A DNA stretch of 64,000 bases from Verrucomicrobiota bacterium (GTDB lineage Bacteria; Verrucomicrobiota; Verrucomicrobiia; Opitutales; Opitutaceae): the NCBI GenBank assembly GCA_014584295.1, contig JACTNC010000063.1, forward strand, positions 124,001-188,000, in the 5' to 3' direction. Positions within the stretch are counted from its first letter, which is position 1; each line of letters starts with the position of its first letter. Positions 56,580-64,000 of the stretch are shown here, in pieces. The notes beneath the pieces are model-generated. The model was not told where the DNA came from. It saw only the letters and a list, made by a program, of their open reading frames with translations, and ran no database searches. Both the position numbers and the translations under genes were made by a program.

Positions 56580-57394
56580 AAATCGCGCACTTCCGGACCG
56601 TCACCGTGTGGGCCACCCTCCTCCTTGCCTGTTCTCCGCTCGCGCAGGCCGCATTTCCCAACCTTGGGGAACTCGGCGAAAAGATCAAAAAGGCAGGCAC
56701 CACCGCCGCACAGGCTGGCAAGGTGCTCAAAGGGGCCACCGGCCTCTCGCTCGAGGAGGAACTCGCCGTGGGCGACGCCGTCGCCATCGAGATCGTCAAC
56801 CGCTTCGGCGGCGTGTGGCGCGACGAAGCCGCAACCCAACGCGTCAATCTCGTCGGCCGCGCCCTCGCCCGGTATGCTGATCGTCAGGATCTGACCTGGA
56901 CCTTCGGCCTGCTCGACTCCGGCGCCGTCAACGCCTTTTCCGCCCCCGGGGGGCGCGTCTTCATCACGCGCGGACTCTACCAGCGGCTGGACTCCGACGA
57001 CGAACTCGCCGGCGCGCTCGCGCACGAAATTGAACACATCGACCGACGCCACGCCCTCAAGATCATCGCACGCGGGGAATTTCTGAGCGGCGTCGCCGGA
57101 CTCGTCGCCGCGCGCAGCAGCGACTTTGCAAAATTCGACGAAGCCATCTCATTGGTGACCTCCCAGATCCTGGAAAAGGGCTTCGACCCAAGCACCGAAT
57201 TCGATGCGGACAAACAGGGTCGCAACCTTGCCGCCACCACGGGTTTCGCACCAGGCGGCCTGCGCGCAGTCCTTCTCCGGCTTCGGCGCGACAACGGCGG
57301 TGCATCCCGTGCGGTCTTTTCAACGCATCCACCGCTCGACGATCGCCTCGAACGCCTGCCAAACGATCCCGAGCCCCCTGCCCCGGCGAAATAG
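56576..57394 (+). CDS. Exported M48-family zinc metalloprotease
   Basis: 272 aa. Signal peptide (TVWATLLLACSPLAQA), peptidase M48 domain with His150-Glu-Ile-Glu-His154, the Glu208 zinc ligand in EFDADKQG (ExxxD), and the preceding block VNAFSAPGGRVFITRGLYQR. There is no TPR domain, so it is LoiP/YcaL-like and not BepA-like. Ends with HPPLDDRLERL. ATG 56576 overlaps the SH3 stop. Likely to degrade envelope proteins near the cyclase and channel. Confidence 0.92.
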   Translation: MKIAHFRTVTVWATLLLACSPLAQAAFPNLGELGEKIKKAGTTAAQAGKVLKGATGLSLEEELAVGDAVAIEIVNRFGGVWRDEAATQRVNLVGRALARYADRQDLTWTFGLLDSGAVNAFSAPGGRVFITRGLYQRLDSDDELAGALAHEIEHIDRRHALKIIARGEFLSGVAGLVAARSSDFAKFDEAISLVTSQILEKGFDPSTEFDADKQGRNLAATTGFAPGGLRAVLLRLRRDNGGASRAVFSTHPPLDDRLERLPNDPEPPAPAK

Positions 57395-57433
57395 TGCTGA
57401 CCTGCCCGCAACGGTTGGCAAGCTGGCGCACCG

Positions 57434-58942
57434 ATGATCGATAGCCTCCCCAACCTCCGCGATTCCCTCATCATCGCGGGAGTCGCCCTGGTTTCCTACT
57501 TTGCGCTGGTTGCGCTGGCGCAGGTGTTGCGTCGCGCCCGAGGTCTTCGCTTCGGATGGACCTATCACGGTTTCGCGCTTCTCGCAGGGCTGGTCGCCGG
57601 GATCCATTTCAGCGGATGGCAGTCGCCCCACCGGGGCACCGCCCTGCAGCAGATCAGCGCCATCGCGCTCCTGCTCGCAGCGTTCCCCCTCGCGCGGATC
57701 GTCAACCGCGTCGCCTGGTTCCGCGGTGCCTCCGTTCACCCGGGAAAATCGGTCCATGTTCCCCGCGTGCTTCCGGATGCCACTGCCCTGGCCGTCATCC
57801 TGATGACGGTCCTCGTGGTCCTCCAGTTCATCTACAAGGTCCAGGTGCCCGGTCTGCTCGCGGGTTCGGGCGTGATCGCGATCATCCTCGGCCTCGCGAT
57901 GCAGGATCTGTTGGGAAACCTGATCGCGGGGATCGGGCTCCACTTCGACAAGTCATTCACGCCCGGTGACTGGCTCCAGATCGAGGGCACTCACGCCAAG
58001 GTCATCGAACTCTCATGGCGCACCACGCGCCTGATCACGAATGACGACGTCATGATCGACGTCCCCAACAGCAACATCGTCAAGCAGGCCATTCTCAACT
58101 TCGAAAAACCCACCCGCAAACACGCCGTCAAACCCCTGATCGGCCTACACTACGATGTGCCACCCGCGCAGGCTCAGCGGGTACTTCAGGAGGCCGCAGC
58201 CAGCGTGCCGGGCGTCTGCAGCGATCCTGCCCCCGTCGTCTACCTGAAGGAATTCGCTGACTCCGCCGTCATCTACGAAATCAATGTCTGGATCGAGGAT
58301 CATGGTCTGATGGACCCCGTGATGAGCGAAGTTCGCGTGCACTGCTGGTACGCCGCCAAACGCGCGGGATTCGAGATTCCCTATCCTCAACTCACGCTCC
58401 ACCGCGCAGCAGCCCAGGCGTCAGGCGACTCCCTGCACACGACAGCCCTTCAGGCGCTGCGGACCAACCCGGTTTTCAATTTCCTCGATGACAAACAGGC
58501 CGGGGAGTTGCTGGCGGCAGGAAAGTCCAAGCTCTTCGCCGCCGCGGAACAACTCGTGCGCCAAGGTGAGGAGGGCGCCTCCATGTTCCTGCTGGTGAAA
58601 GGACACGTCGACGTGAGCATTGCGCGTGAAGGTCAGTATGTCACCGTGGCCACGCTGAACGCAGGGGATTGCCTGGGCGAGATGTGCGTGCTCACTGGCG
58701 AAAAGAGATCCGCAACGGTTACAGCACGCGACGAAGTTGCCGCAATTGAGATCACGAAGGACGCCCTGGCTCAATTGCTCGCGGCGCATCCCGCACTCCT
58801 CAACGGATTGACGGATGTCCTCGTGAAGCGTCAACTCGCCAATGAAAAGCTCGCGATAGGCACCGCCTCGACTGCCAGAATCGACTCCACCCGTACAAGC
58901 GTCCTGCGACGCCTGCGCGTATTTTTCCAACTCGGGAGCTGA
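57434..58942 (+). CDS. MscS-type channel with cyclic-nucleotide-binding domain
   Basis: 502 aa. Four N-terminal hydrophobic segments, then the MscS pore helix and beta domain (GSGVIAIILGLAMQDLLGNL, FDKSFTPGDWLQIEG, DVMIDVPNSNIVKQAI), the cytoplasmic cage, and a C-terminal cNMP-binding domain (~345-470). The phosphate-binding cassette keeps Glu416 (LGEMCVLTG) and Arg425 (KRSATV), the residues that hold ribose and phosphate. This is the bCNG architecture. It follows the M48 gene by 39 bases, in an operon with an adenylate cyclase. Confidence 0.94.
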   Translation: MIDSLPNLRDSLIIAGVALVSYFALVALAQVLRRARGLRFGWTYHGFALLAGLVAGIHFSGWQSPHRGTALQQISAIALLLAAFPLARIVNRVAWFRGASVHPGKSVHVPRVLPDATALAVILMTVLVVLQFIYKVQVPGLLAGSGVIAIILGLAMQDLLGNLIAGIGLHFDKSFTPGDWLQIEGTHAKVIELSWRTTRLITNDDVMIDVPNSNIVKQAILNFEKPTRKHAVKPLIGLHYDVPPAQAQRVLQEAAASVPGVCSDPAPVVYLKEFADSAVIYEINVWIEDHGLMDPVMSEVRVHCWYAAKRAGFEIPYPQLTLHRAAAQASGDSLHTTALQALRTNPVFNFLDDKQAGELLAAGKSKLFAAAEQLVRQGEEGASMFLLVKGHVDVSIAREGQYVTVATLNAGDCLGEMCVLTGEKRSATVTARDEVAAIEITKDALAQLLAAHPALLNGLTDVLVKRQLANEKLAIGTASTARIDSTRTSVLRRLRVFFQLGS

Positions 58943-58983
58943 CGCCCGGCGCAACGTCCGCGTTGCCAAGCACGCGGGGCCGC

Positions 58984-59766
58984 CTACTTGCCGGCCGGGC
59001 CATAGCCGGGCTTCGGCTTTCCATTGTCATCAAGCTTTCCGCAGGCCCAGAGCAGACCGCGCGTCACGAGGTCGAGAAACACCGGGTTGCCGACCGTGGA
59101 ATCCTGGTGACCGAGCGTGGTCGCAAACGTCCGTCCCTTGCCATACGTGTTCACCCAGATGACCGCGTGCTCCTTCTGGGTCTCGACCCCATACGCGCGT
59201 GCCAGCGGAATCGCACCGGGCCAGATCTTCTCGTTCTTGTAAAGTTCATCCTGGGGATTCGCCCAATCGGCAGGGAATCCGATCATGACCGGGTGATTCG
59301 TGCCGTTGGATTTCACCAGCATGTCGCGTCGCTTCTCGTGACTCCTCGATGTGATGCCGATCACTTTTCTCCACTCATCCGTCTGCGCATTCCTATAGCT
59401 GTGGGACGAGCAGTGGATCATCACCGCGGGAAGCCCGGCCTTGTGCGGCGCGGTGATGCGCTCGACGAAGGCAACGTCGTCAACGAAGCCATAGCACTCG
59501 TTGTGCAACACAACATCGTAGCCCTTCGCCCAGTCGGGATTCTCGTAGATCGATGCCTTATGCTCCCGGGTGTCGCCCTCTTGCACGATCGTCCACACGA
59601 CATTCGCCCGGGCGGAAATGCCTTCGGATAGAAGGACCTTCTGGGTATCGTAGGTATGGCAGCAGCCGCCGGTCACCATGAGCGCACGAATGGGTTTCGT
59701 CGCCGGTGCCGCAGAAAACGCCAGCGTGCTCAGACCAAACAGGGCAAGGGATAGGATCTTCATCAT
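58984..59766 (-). CDS. Exported ThuA-domain protein
   Basis: 260 aa. Signal peptide (ILSLALFGLSTLAFSAAP) then a ThuA fold: PIRALMVTGGCCHTYDTQKV, YDVVLHNECYGF, VMIHCSSHSYRN, VNTYGKGRTFATTLGHQD. ThuA-like proteins are glutamine-amidotransferase-fold proteins linked to sugar use in PVC bacteria; activity is not established. Two adjacent ATG codons (59766, 59763). Convergent with the channel gene. Confidence 0.9.
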   Translation of the reverse strand: MMKILSLALFGLSTLAFSAAPATKPIRALMVTGGCCHTYDTQKVLLSEGISARANVVWTIVQEGDTREHKASIYENPDWAKGYDVVLHNECYGFVDDVAFVERITAPHKAGLPAVMIHCSSHSYRNAQTDEWRKVIGITSRSHEKRRDMLVKSNGTNHPVMIGFPADWANPQDELYKNEKIWPGAIPLARAYGVETQKEHAVIWVNTYGKGRTFATTLGHQDSTVGNPVFLDLVTRGLLWACGKLDDNGKPKPGYGPAGK

Positions 59767-59975
59767 GGTGCGAATGGGGCAGCATGGGGTCTTACACCTG
59801 ACGGCTGCAACCCCATCCTTGCTCGACGTTGAGCGCAGGGTGATAGCGCCCCAATCGACGGAAATTCCCGCCCCTCCCGAATCAACCTCCGACGGTTTCC
59901 GTCTGGGTAACCGGCATTCTCGCGCGGTCGCAAAAGTTGACTTCCCGGAACCTCGAACAAAGGCTTCCGCTTTCG

Positions 59976-60692
59976 GTGACCCAACGTTCCACCCCCTCTT
60001 GTTTGCCGCAGGGCTGCATCGTGCTGCTTGCCTTGGCAGCCTCATTGACCCTGGGGATACATGTCGGTTTCGCGCAGAAACCGACATCAGCGGACTCGTC
60101 CGCCACGACCCGTTCGACATCGCCCACAGCCACGCAGGCGCTCTCACCCGATGAACGCACGCGCATTGAACTTCTCGAATCGTACCAGTTCCTGCGCGAG
60201 CAATTGCGCGCCGCGCAAGTGGCGATCGCCAGCAACCGCATCGAGGCCCAGGAGGTCGCGCGCAGGCAGAGCGAGGATCTCAACGCACGCCTCGACGCGC
60301 TACGCGCCTCCTTGTCAGTCGTCAACCAGCGCCAGCAGGAGGCGGCAGCACGCGCCGAATATGATCGTTACCACCAGGAACAGGCGGCAAACCGCTCGTA
60401 CTGGACCCTGCTCTGGATCTCAGGGATCGCCGGCGCGGCGATCCTCCTGACCCTGCTCGTCATGACCCGCATGCAATGGAGGGCCATGAATCGCATTGCC
60501 GACACGATCGGTCTGCAGCCGCAACTCCTCGCACATTCAAGTCATTACCTTCAGGATTCCCGCCAGCTTTCCCAACTGGGTGACACCACTGTCATCCAGG
60601 CAAACAACCGGCTCGCCACGGCAGTGGAGCGGATTGAACGCCGCGTGAGCGAACTCGAAAGCGCCGCACGCTCTCCAGAACATCGTGTTTGA
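59976..60692 (+). CDS. Membrane-anchored coiled-coil protein
   Basis: 238 aa from a GTG at 59976, which begins a signal peptide (GCIVLLALAASLTLGIHVGF); a TTG at 59937 is an alternative. A periplasmic coiled coil (ERTRIELLESYQFLREQLRA, RQSEDLNARLDALRASLSVV) is followed by one membrane helix (LLWISGIAGAAILLTLLVMT) and a cytoplasmic helical tail (VERIERRVSELESAA). No family recognised. It may connect periplasmic and cytosolic faces (inference). Confidence 0.75.
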   Translation: MTQRSTPSCLPQGCIVLLALAASLTLGIHVGFAQKPTSADSSATTRSTSPTATQALSPDERTRIELLESYQFLREQLRAAQVAIASNRIEAQEVARRQSEDLNARLDALRASLSVVNQRQQEAAARAEYDRYHQEQAANRSYWTLLWISGIAGAAILLTLLVMTRMQWRAMNRIADTIGLQPQLLAHSSHYLQDSRQLSQLGDTTVIQANNRLATAVERIERRVSELESAARSPEHRV

Positions 60693-60734
60693 TCACCCCG
60701 GAGCGGGACAAGCCGTCGGAAGTTTCGGTAATTC

Positions 60735-61232
60735 CTAGTCCGGGAAGATCCCGTCAGTCTGGAACCTCAGCGTAATCTCACCCTTGGCAGCCGAAGCCTT
60801 TCCGGATTTCTCCGCGGGTGAATACTTCAGGCGCGCAATATACAGCGTGGCCACACGCTCGAGCGCAGGATGAAGCTCCGACAGGCGGGCGATGTCCGTG
60901 ATCGCTCCTTCACTGTCGAGCGAGAAGGAAAACACCGCTTCAATCGTCCCCCGTTTCAGATCCCGCGGCCACGCCGCAGGCATGAGCACGGGCGACGAAT
61001 AGATCTGTGGCGGTTTGTCGCCCTTCCCGGCATCGCGCGCGACATCGTAGCGTTCGCGTGACACGTTTACCTCGACCAAATTGTCGCCCCATTTCGGAAG
61101 GGATTGCATCAGCACCTCGAAGGGCGGCAGACCGAGATCAAAGGGCACAGGAGCAGCAAATGCGCACGCGGCTCCGCCAGCCGACAACATCAGTGCCGCT
61201 GTGCTTCGCAGAAAGGTGGGTCCAAAGGCCAT
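60735..61232 (-). CDS. Exported TonB-C-terminal-like protein
   Basis: 165 aa. Signal peptide (FLRSTAALMLSAGGAACAFA), then a compact domain whose sequence PVLMPAAWPRDLKRGTIEAV...FSLDSEGAITDIARLSELHP...ALERVATLYIARLKYSPA follows the TonB C-terminal pattern. There is no membrane anchor or Pro-rich spanning region, so it is not a classical energy transducer. Start 61232 chosen to begin the signal peptide. Confidence 0.75.
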   Translation of the reverse strand: MAFGPTFLRSTAALMLSAGGAACAFAAPVPFDLGLPPFEVLMQSLPKWGDNLVEVNVSRERYDVARDAGKGDKPPQIYSSPVLMPAAWPRDLKRGTIEAVFSFSLDSEGAITDIARLSELHPALERVATLYIARLKYSPAEKSGKASAAKGEITLRFQTDGIFPD

Positions 61233-61319
61233 GGCTGAAGGAAATCTTCGACCAGAACCAAATGTCAGTCGCGCCGGAAGTAAAGCGCCGCGCTTGTCTC
61301 CGCCCCACAATCCGACCCT

Positions 61320-62351
61320 TCATCCTTTCGCCTGCAACGGCTTTGCAAGCCGCAGAACTCCCGCCGCACGGGTGAACGTGGCCTCGTCAAATCCCAGGTA
61401 GCGCTTCAGCACGGCATCGCGCTCCATGGGATTCGTGATGCGCGCGGCGCTCCGGTATTGCGACCACGACATCATCCGCCCCGCCCATGCCAGCAAACCG
61501 CTTACAGGAACAGGGATGTCGCTCCCATGAAGGATTCGCTCCGCAAGCGGAGCAGTCGTCAGCCGGCGCAAGGCCGACGGCCGCAATCGAAACGTCATCC
61601 CCGCAAGCGCGCTGTTGTCGCCATACAGGCGGGGAAACCGCTCCACCATCTCTGCAAAGGCATCCAAGTAATCCGTATCCACGAGCATCGTTCCGGTGCC
61701 GCAATGCGCGGCGATGCAGGTCACTCCAATTTCAAGCGGGCGCGTAAGCACGCGTGGATTCGCCAGGGTGGCGTCCCTGACCGGCATCGTGCGTTCGCTT
61801 CCGGTATGTGCCAACATGGGAAGCCCCACCTCCGCCATGCGCTCGAGAAACCGGGTATGGCGGCGATCGTTCCAGTCAATGCCCTGGACGTTTGGCAGGC
61901 ACTTGAGCGCAGCCGCCCCTCCCGCAATCGCGCGCTCAAGCTCCTCATGCGCGTCGCGGCGTGCAGGATGGATCGAAACTGCGGCGAGAAACTCCGGATG
62001 CTCGGCGGCGAGGCGGAGCACATAGTCGTTCGGCACATAGAACGACGCCAGTTCCGGCAGAGGCGTGCCGTCCTCGCGATGCGGCAGCTCATGCGCAAGG
62101 ATCAGCGCACGCTGCACGTTGGAGCTTCTCACAAACTCCAGCATCTTCGCGACGTACTGCTGATCAAAGGAAGGCCCCGAAAGGTCCCGGGTGCTGAGCC
62201 CCACACTCCGCACGAGAAAGGGTGCACCCAGGCGCGTCAGACCCTTGGGACGATACCAGCATCCGGTTCCGCCCACGCCCGTGCCGACGATGTGAACATG
62301 GGCGTCGATTCTCACGCTGGGCGCATCTGCCTGTATCTTGCGCCCTGACAC
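61320..62351 (-). CDS. TIM-barrel amidohydrolase (amidohydrolase 2 family)
   Basis: 343 aa, cytosolic. Metal-binding motif DAHVHI near the N-terminus, later His in LAHTGSE and IAAHCGTG, and Asp in ILHGSDIPVP, the PF04909 pattern seen in metal-dependent hydrolases and decarboxylases. The ALKCLPNVQGIDW block follows the usual arrangement. Substrate unknown. Lies 87 bases upstream of the TonB-C-like gene on the same strand. Confidence 0.88.
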   Translation of the reverse strand: MSGRKIQADAPSVRIDAHVHIVGTGVGGTGCWYRPKGLTRLGAPFLVRSVGLSTRDLSGPSFDQQYVAKMLEFVRSSNVQRALILAHELPHREDGTPLPELASFYVPNDYVLRLAAEHPEFLAAVSIHPARRDAHEELERAIAGGAAALKCLPNVQGIDWNDRRHTRFLERMAEVGLPMLAHTGSERTMPVRDATLANPRVLTRPLEIGVTCIAAHCGTGTMLVDTDYLDAFAEMVERFPRLYGDNSALAGMTFRLRPSALRRLTTAPLAERILHGSDIPVPVSGLLAWAGRMMSWSQYRSAARITNPMERDAVLKRYLGFDEATFTRAAGVLRLAKPLQAKG

Positions 62352-62501
62352 CCCAGGCGCCCGCCCCAGATAGTCCGTCCAACCGTCTCAAGGGGATCGT
62401 TGCGTAAGGATTTCATCAAAATGGCTCTGCGCTGCAAATCTGATACTGCCTGTGGCCGCTCTATGACAAGGTCTTCTGTATCGTTCTCCTGCGCATCCGG
62501 C

Positions 62502-63308
62502 ATGAAATTCGCTCCCCTTTGTTTTCTCCTCTCCGCATCCGCAATCGCAGCCGGGGCCGCCCAGATTGGCCAGACCTACGACGAGGTCATCGCAAGCCAC
62601 GGACAGCCCTCCAGCCGCATGGAAAGCGGTTCCATACGCATCCTCAGGTACCCGCGTCAGATCCTCAAACTGCAGGACGGCATTGTGGTCGATATCTCCA
62701 TTCCTCCGCGTCCGCGCCACAGCGATTCGACACCGACAACGTCCGCCGCGGATGCACCCGCGCGGCTGGGTCACTTGGAAATTGCGGCACTCCGACTGAA
62801 ACGCGCCCGCGCCGAGGACCGCATTCGCGCGATCGTCAATCAACCCGCCCCCACTCAAGTCCGCACGACACGCATGCGCGTGCAGACGACACACGGTTCC
62901 TGGTATCCGGAACCGGCAGGCGCCCCCGACTTCGCCGTGGCCGATGCGCGAGCCACGCAGCAGAAAAACTACGACGGGAAAGGCTACCTCGCGGCCGGTG
63001 CTGACCCGGGCACGGTGTATCTCGGCGACGACCTCGAATACAATCCCCTGCTTTCCTACTACTACGCCGATCGCACGATCCCCAAGAAGAAGCTGAGACC
63101 CGAAGAGATGGAGGAAATCAACGCCCTCTTCCGCTCCATCGCCGAATGCGACCGCCAATTGAAGTCACCCCCAACCCCTTCAAAAGAAGCCCCATCTTCA
63201 GCCGACATTGCCCAGTCCCCGGCCTCACCCGACAAGTCCGCGGCAGCACCTGACAAGTCCCCCGCACCCGCCAGCATCCGCCGCGAACGCACCGCCGACG
63301 GCACCTGA
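62502..63308 (+). CDS. Exported protein of unknown function with disordered C-terminus
   Basis: 268 aa. Signal peptide (FAPLCFLLSASAIAAGAAQ), then a short domain (IGQTYDEVIASHGQPSSRME, RYPRQILKLQDGIVVDISIP) like the small beta modules of outer-membrane assembly lipoproteins (SmpA/BamE-like, tentative). A His/Arg middle and a Pro/Ser/Ala/Lys-rich tail (PDKSAAAPDKSPAPAS) follow. ATG 62502 chosen over upstream ATG 62400 for the signal peptide. Confidence 0.75.
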   Translation: MKFAPLCFLLSASAIAAGAAQIGQTYDEVIASHGQPSSRMESGSIRILRYPRQILKLQDGIVVDISIPPRPRHSDSTPTTSAADAPARLGHLEIAALRLKRARAEDRIRAIVNQPAPTQVRTTRMRVQTTHGSWYPEPAGAPDFAVADARATQQKNYDGKGYLAAGADPGTVYLGDDLEYNPLLSYYYADRTIPKKKLRPEEMEEINALFRSIAECDRQLKSPPTPSKEAPSSADIAQSPASPDKSAAAPDKSPAPASIRRERTADGT

Positions 63309-63320
63309 GCCCCTCCGCCC

Positions 63321-63345
63321 GGGAGGGGCACGCTTCGTCGTGACC
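63321..63345 (+). repeat. Dispersed GGGAGGGGCACGCTTCGTCGTG repeat, copy 1 of 2
   Basis: First of two direct copies separated by 14 bases just after the upstream stop codon; related to copies at 33411, 34527 and 34662. Confidence 0.8.
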
Positions 63346-63359
63346 AAAAACCCCCGCCC

Positions 63360-63381
63360 GGGAGGGGCGCGCTTCGTCGTG
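63360..63381 (+). repeat. Dispersed GGGAGGGGCGCGCTTCGTCGTG repeat, copy 2 of 2
   Basis: Differs from copy 1 in one base across 22. The core GGGGCGCGCTTCGTCGTG is identical to 34531-34548. The surrounding 63309-63576 holds no gene. Confidence 0.8.
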
Positions 63382-63576
63382 CCCGGTTTGACCTCAGAGC
63401 GTAGCGGACGCTTCCAGCTCCCGACTCCGCTCTCGTTCGGAGGGGATGCCAATCCCGTGTCGTGCTCAGCAGCAGCCGCCACCCCAACCGACACGCCCCC
63501 GTACAATGCCCGGGGGCACGGTGAGGGCGCAGGTGCGCGCCGCCGGGGAAAGGCAGCCCAGCTTCCGCGCCGATCC

Positions 63577-64000
63577 TTAGAGCGATTTCAGGTAGGCTAC
63601 CACATTGGCCACATCCTGAGCGGAGAATCCAAGCTGCTCGGCGCTCAACATCAGCGAACGATTCATCCGCTTCAGGCTCTTGATCCGGTCCTCGGGAATC
63701 ATCTGTGTCACGCCGCCCGTCGAACGCACGATCACCGGATCGCCTGACGACATTGCGAGGCCCTGGATGATCGTGCCATCCTTCAGCGCAATCTCCACCC
63801 CATCGAAGCCATGCGCGATGTCTGCCGAGGGATTGATGATCGATTCGATCAGCACGAGCGTCGACTGCCGCTGCGCCCAGCCCGTCAGATTCGGTGCATA
63901 GTCGATGCCCCTGTCCCCAAGCTGATGGCAGAGCATGCAGGCCGAAAAGAGATCGGCTCCCGCCTTGGGATCGCCCTTCAACGCCGCAATCGCAGCCGCA
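63577..64000 (-). CDS. PVC-type cytochrome c protein (C-terminus only)
   Basis: C-terminal 140 residues of a larger protein whose frame continues past the right edge (it is open at 64000, so the internal TTG near 63981 is not a true start). One heme c motif CMLCHQ, then APNLTGWAQRQ, LIESIINPSADIAHGFDGVE and a distal Met region, ending VVAYLKSL. This pattern closes the large membrane-bound dehydrogenase/heme-binding proteins of Planctomycetes-Verrucomicrobia. Confidence 0.9.
   Translation of the reverse strand, partial: AAAIAALKGDPKAGADLFSACMLCHQLGDRGIDYAPNLTGWAQRQSTLVLIESIINPSADIAHGFDGVEIALKDGTIIQGLAMSSGDPVIVRSTGGVTQMIPEDRIKSLKRMNRSLMLSAEQLGFSAQDVANVVAYLKSL

Overview
The window looks like chromosomal DNA of a GC-rich Verrucomicrobiota bacterium, most likely from the Opitutaceae or a close relative. 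This is an inference from content: a TonB-dependent receptor of the verrucomicrobial type, a VPDSG-CTERM-like sorting tail, PVC-style cytochrome c and beta-propeller secreted proteins, many exported proteins without obvious Shine-Dalgarno sites, and a recurring C-terminal domain pair on large secreted proteins. About 55 protein genes and one tRNA are visible. There is no CRISPR array, no intact transposase and no prophage.

Layout. 1-4234: F-type ATP synthase operon on the minus strand (atpB-E-F-H-A-G, running off the left edge), with an unusually short delta subunit. 4483-10416: small basic protein, lactonase-type propeller, unknown protein, an L,D-transpeptidase beside a NamZ-like muramidase lipoprotein, and a CTERM-tailed surface protein with a clear terminator. 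10473-16037: a secreted sugar-dehydrogenase/cytochrome fusion and a matrixin protease (coupled to a small exported partner), both ending in the same tandem domain. 16313-23154: DedA protein, TonB-dependent receptor, and a translationally coupled pair whose second member ends in an azurin-like copper domain. 23449-31577: pseudo-rhomboid, HDOD protein, methyltransferase, and asnS flanked by two divergently transcribed paralogous coiled-coil proteins.

31794-39259: stand-alone trpB, tRNA-Arg(CCT), a gene-poor accessory stretch with a hicBA toxin-antitoxin pair and dispersed intergenic repeats, then a glycosyltransferase-thioesterase pair, shikimate kinase, threonine aldolase and transglutaminase. 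40077-46231: FKBP isomerase, a LOG-domain fusion protein, purD, an exported unknown, a low-molecular-weight phosphatase and glyA. 46285-52807: esterase, GH43-like propeller and a 1462-residue MBG/Ig-type surface protein.

54013-58942 is the most system-like block: CHASE2-adenylate cyclase, SH3 protein, M48 protease and a MscS channel with a cyclic-nucleotide-binding domain, the first three genes joined by 4-base ATGA overlaps. The cyclase carries the Lys/Thr pair of class IIIb enzymes and the channel keeps the Glu and Arg that hold the cyclic nucleotide, so the operon plausibly makes and senses cAMP at the membrane. The right end holds a ThuA-like protein, a coiled-coil membrane protein, a TonB-C-like protein, an amidohydrolase, an exported unknown and the C-terminus of a PVC-type cytochrome c protein that leaves the window.
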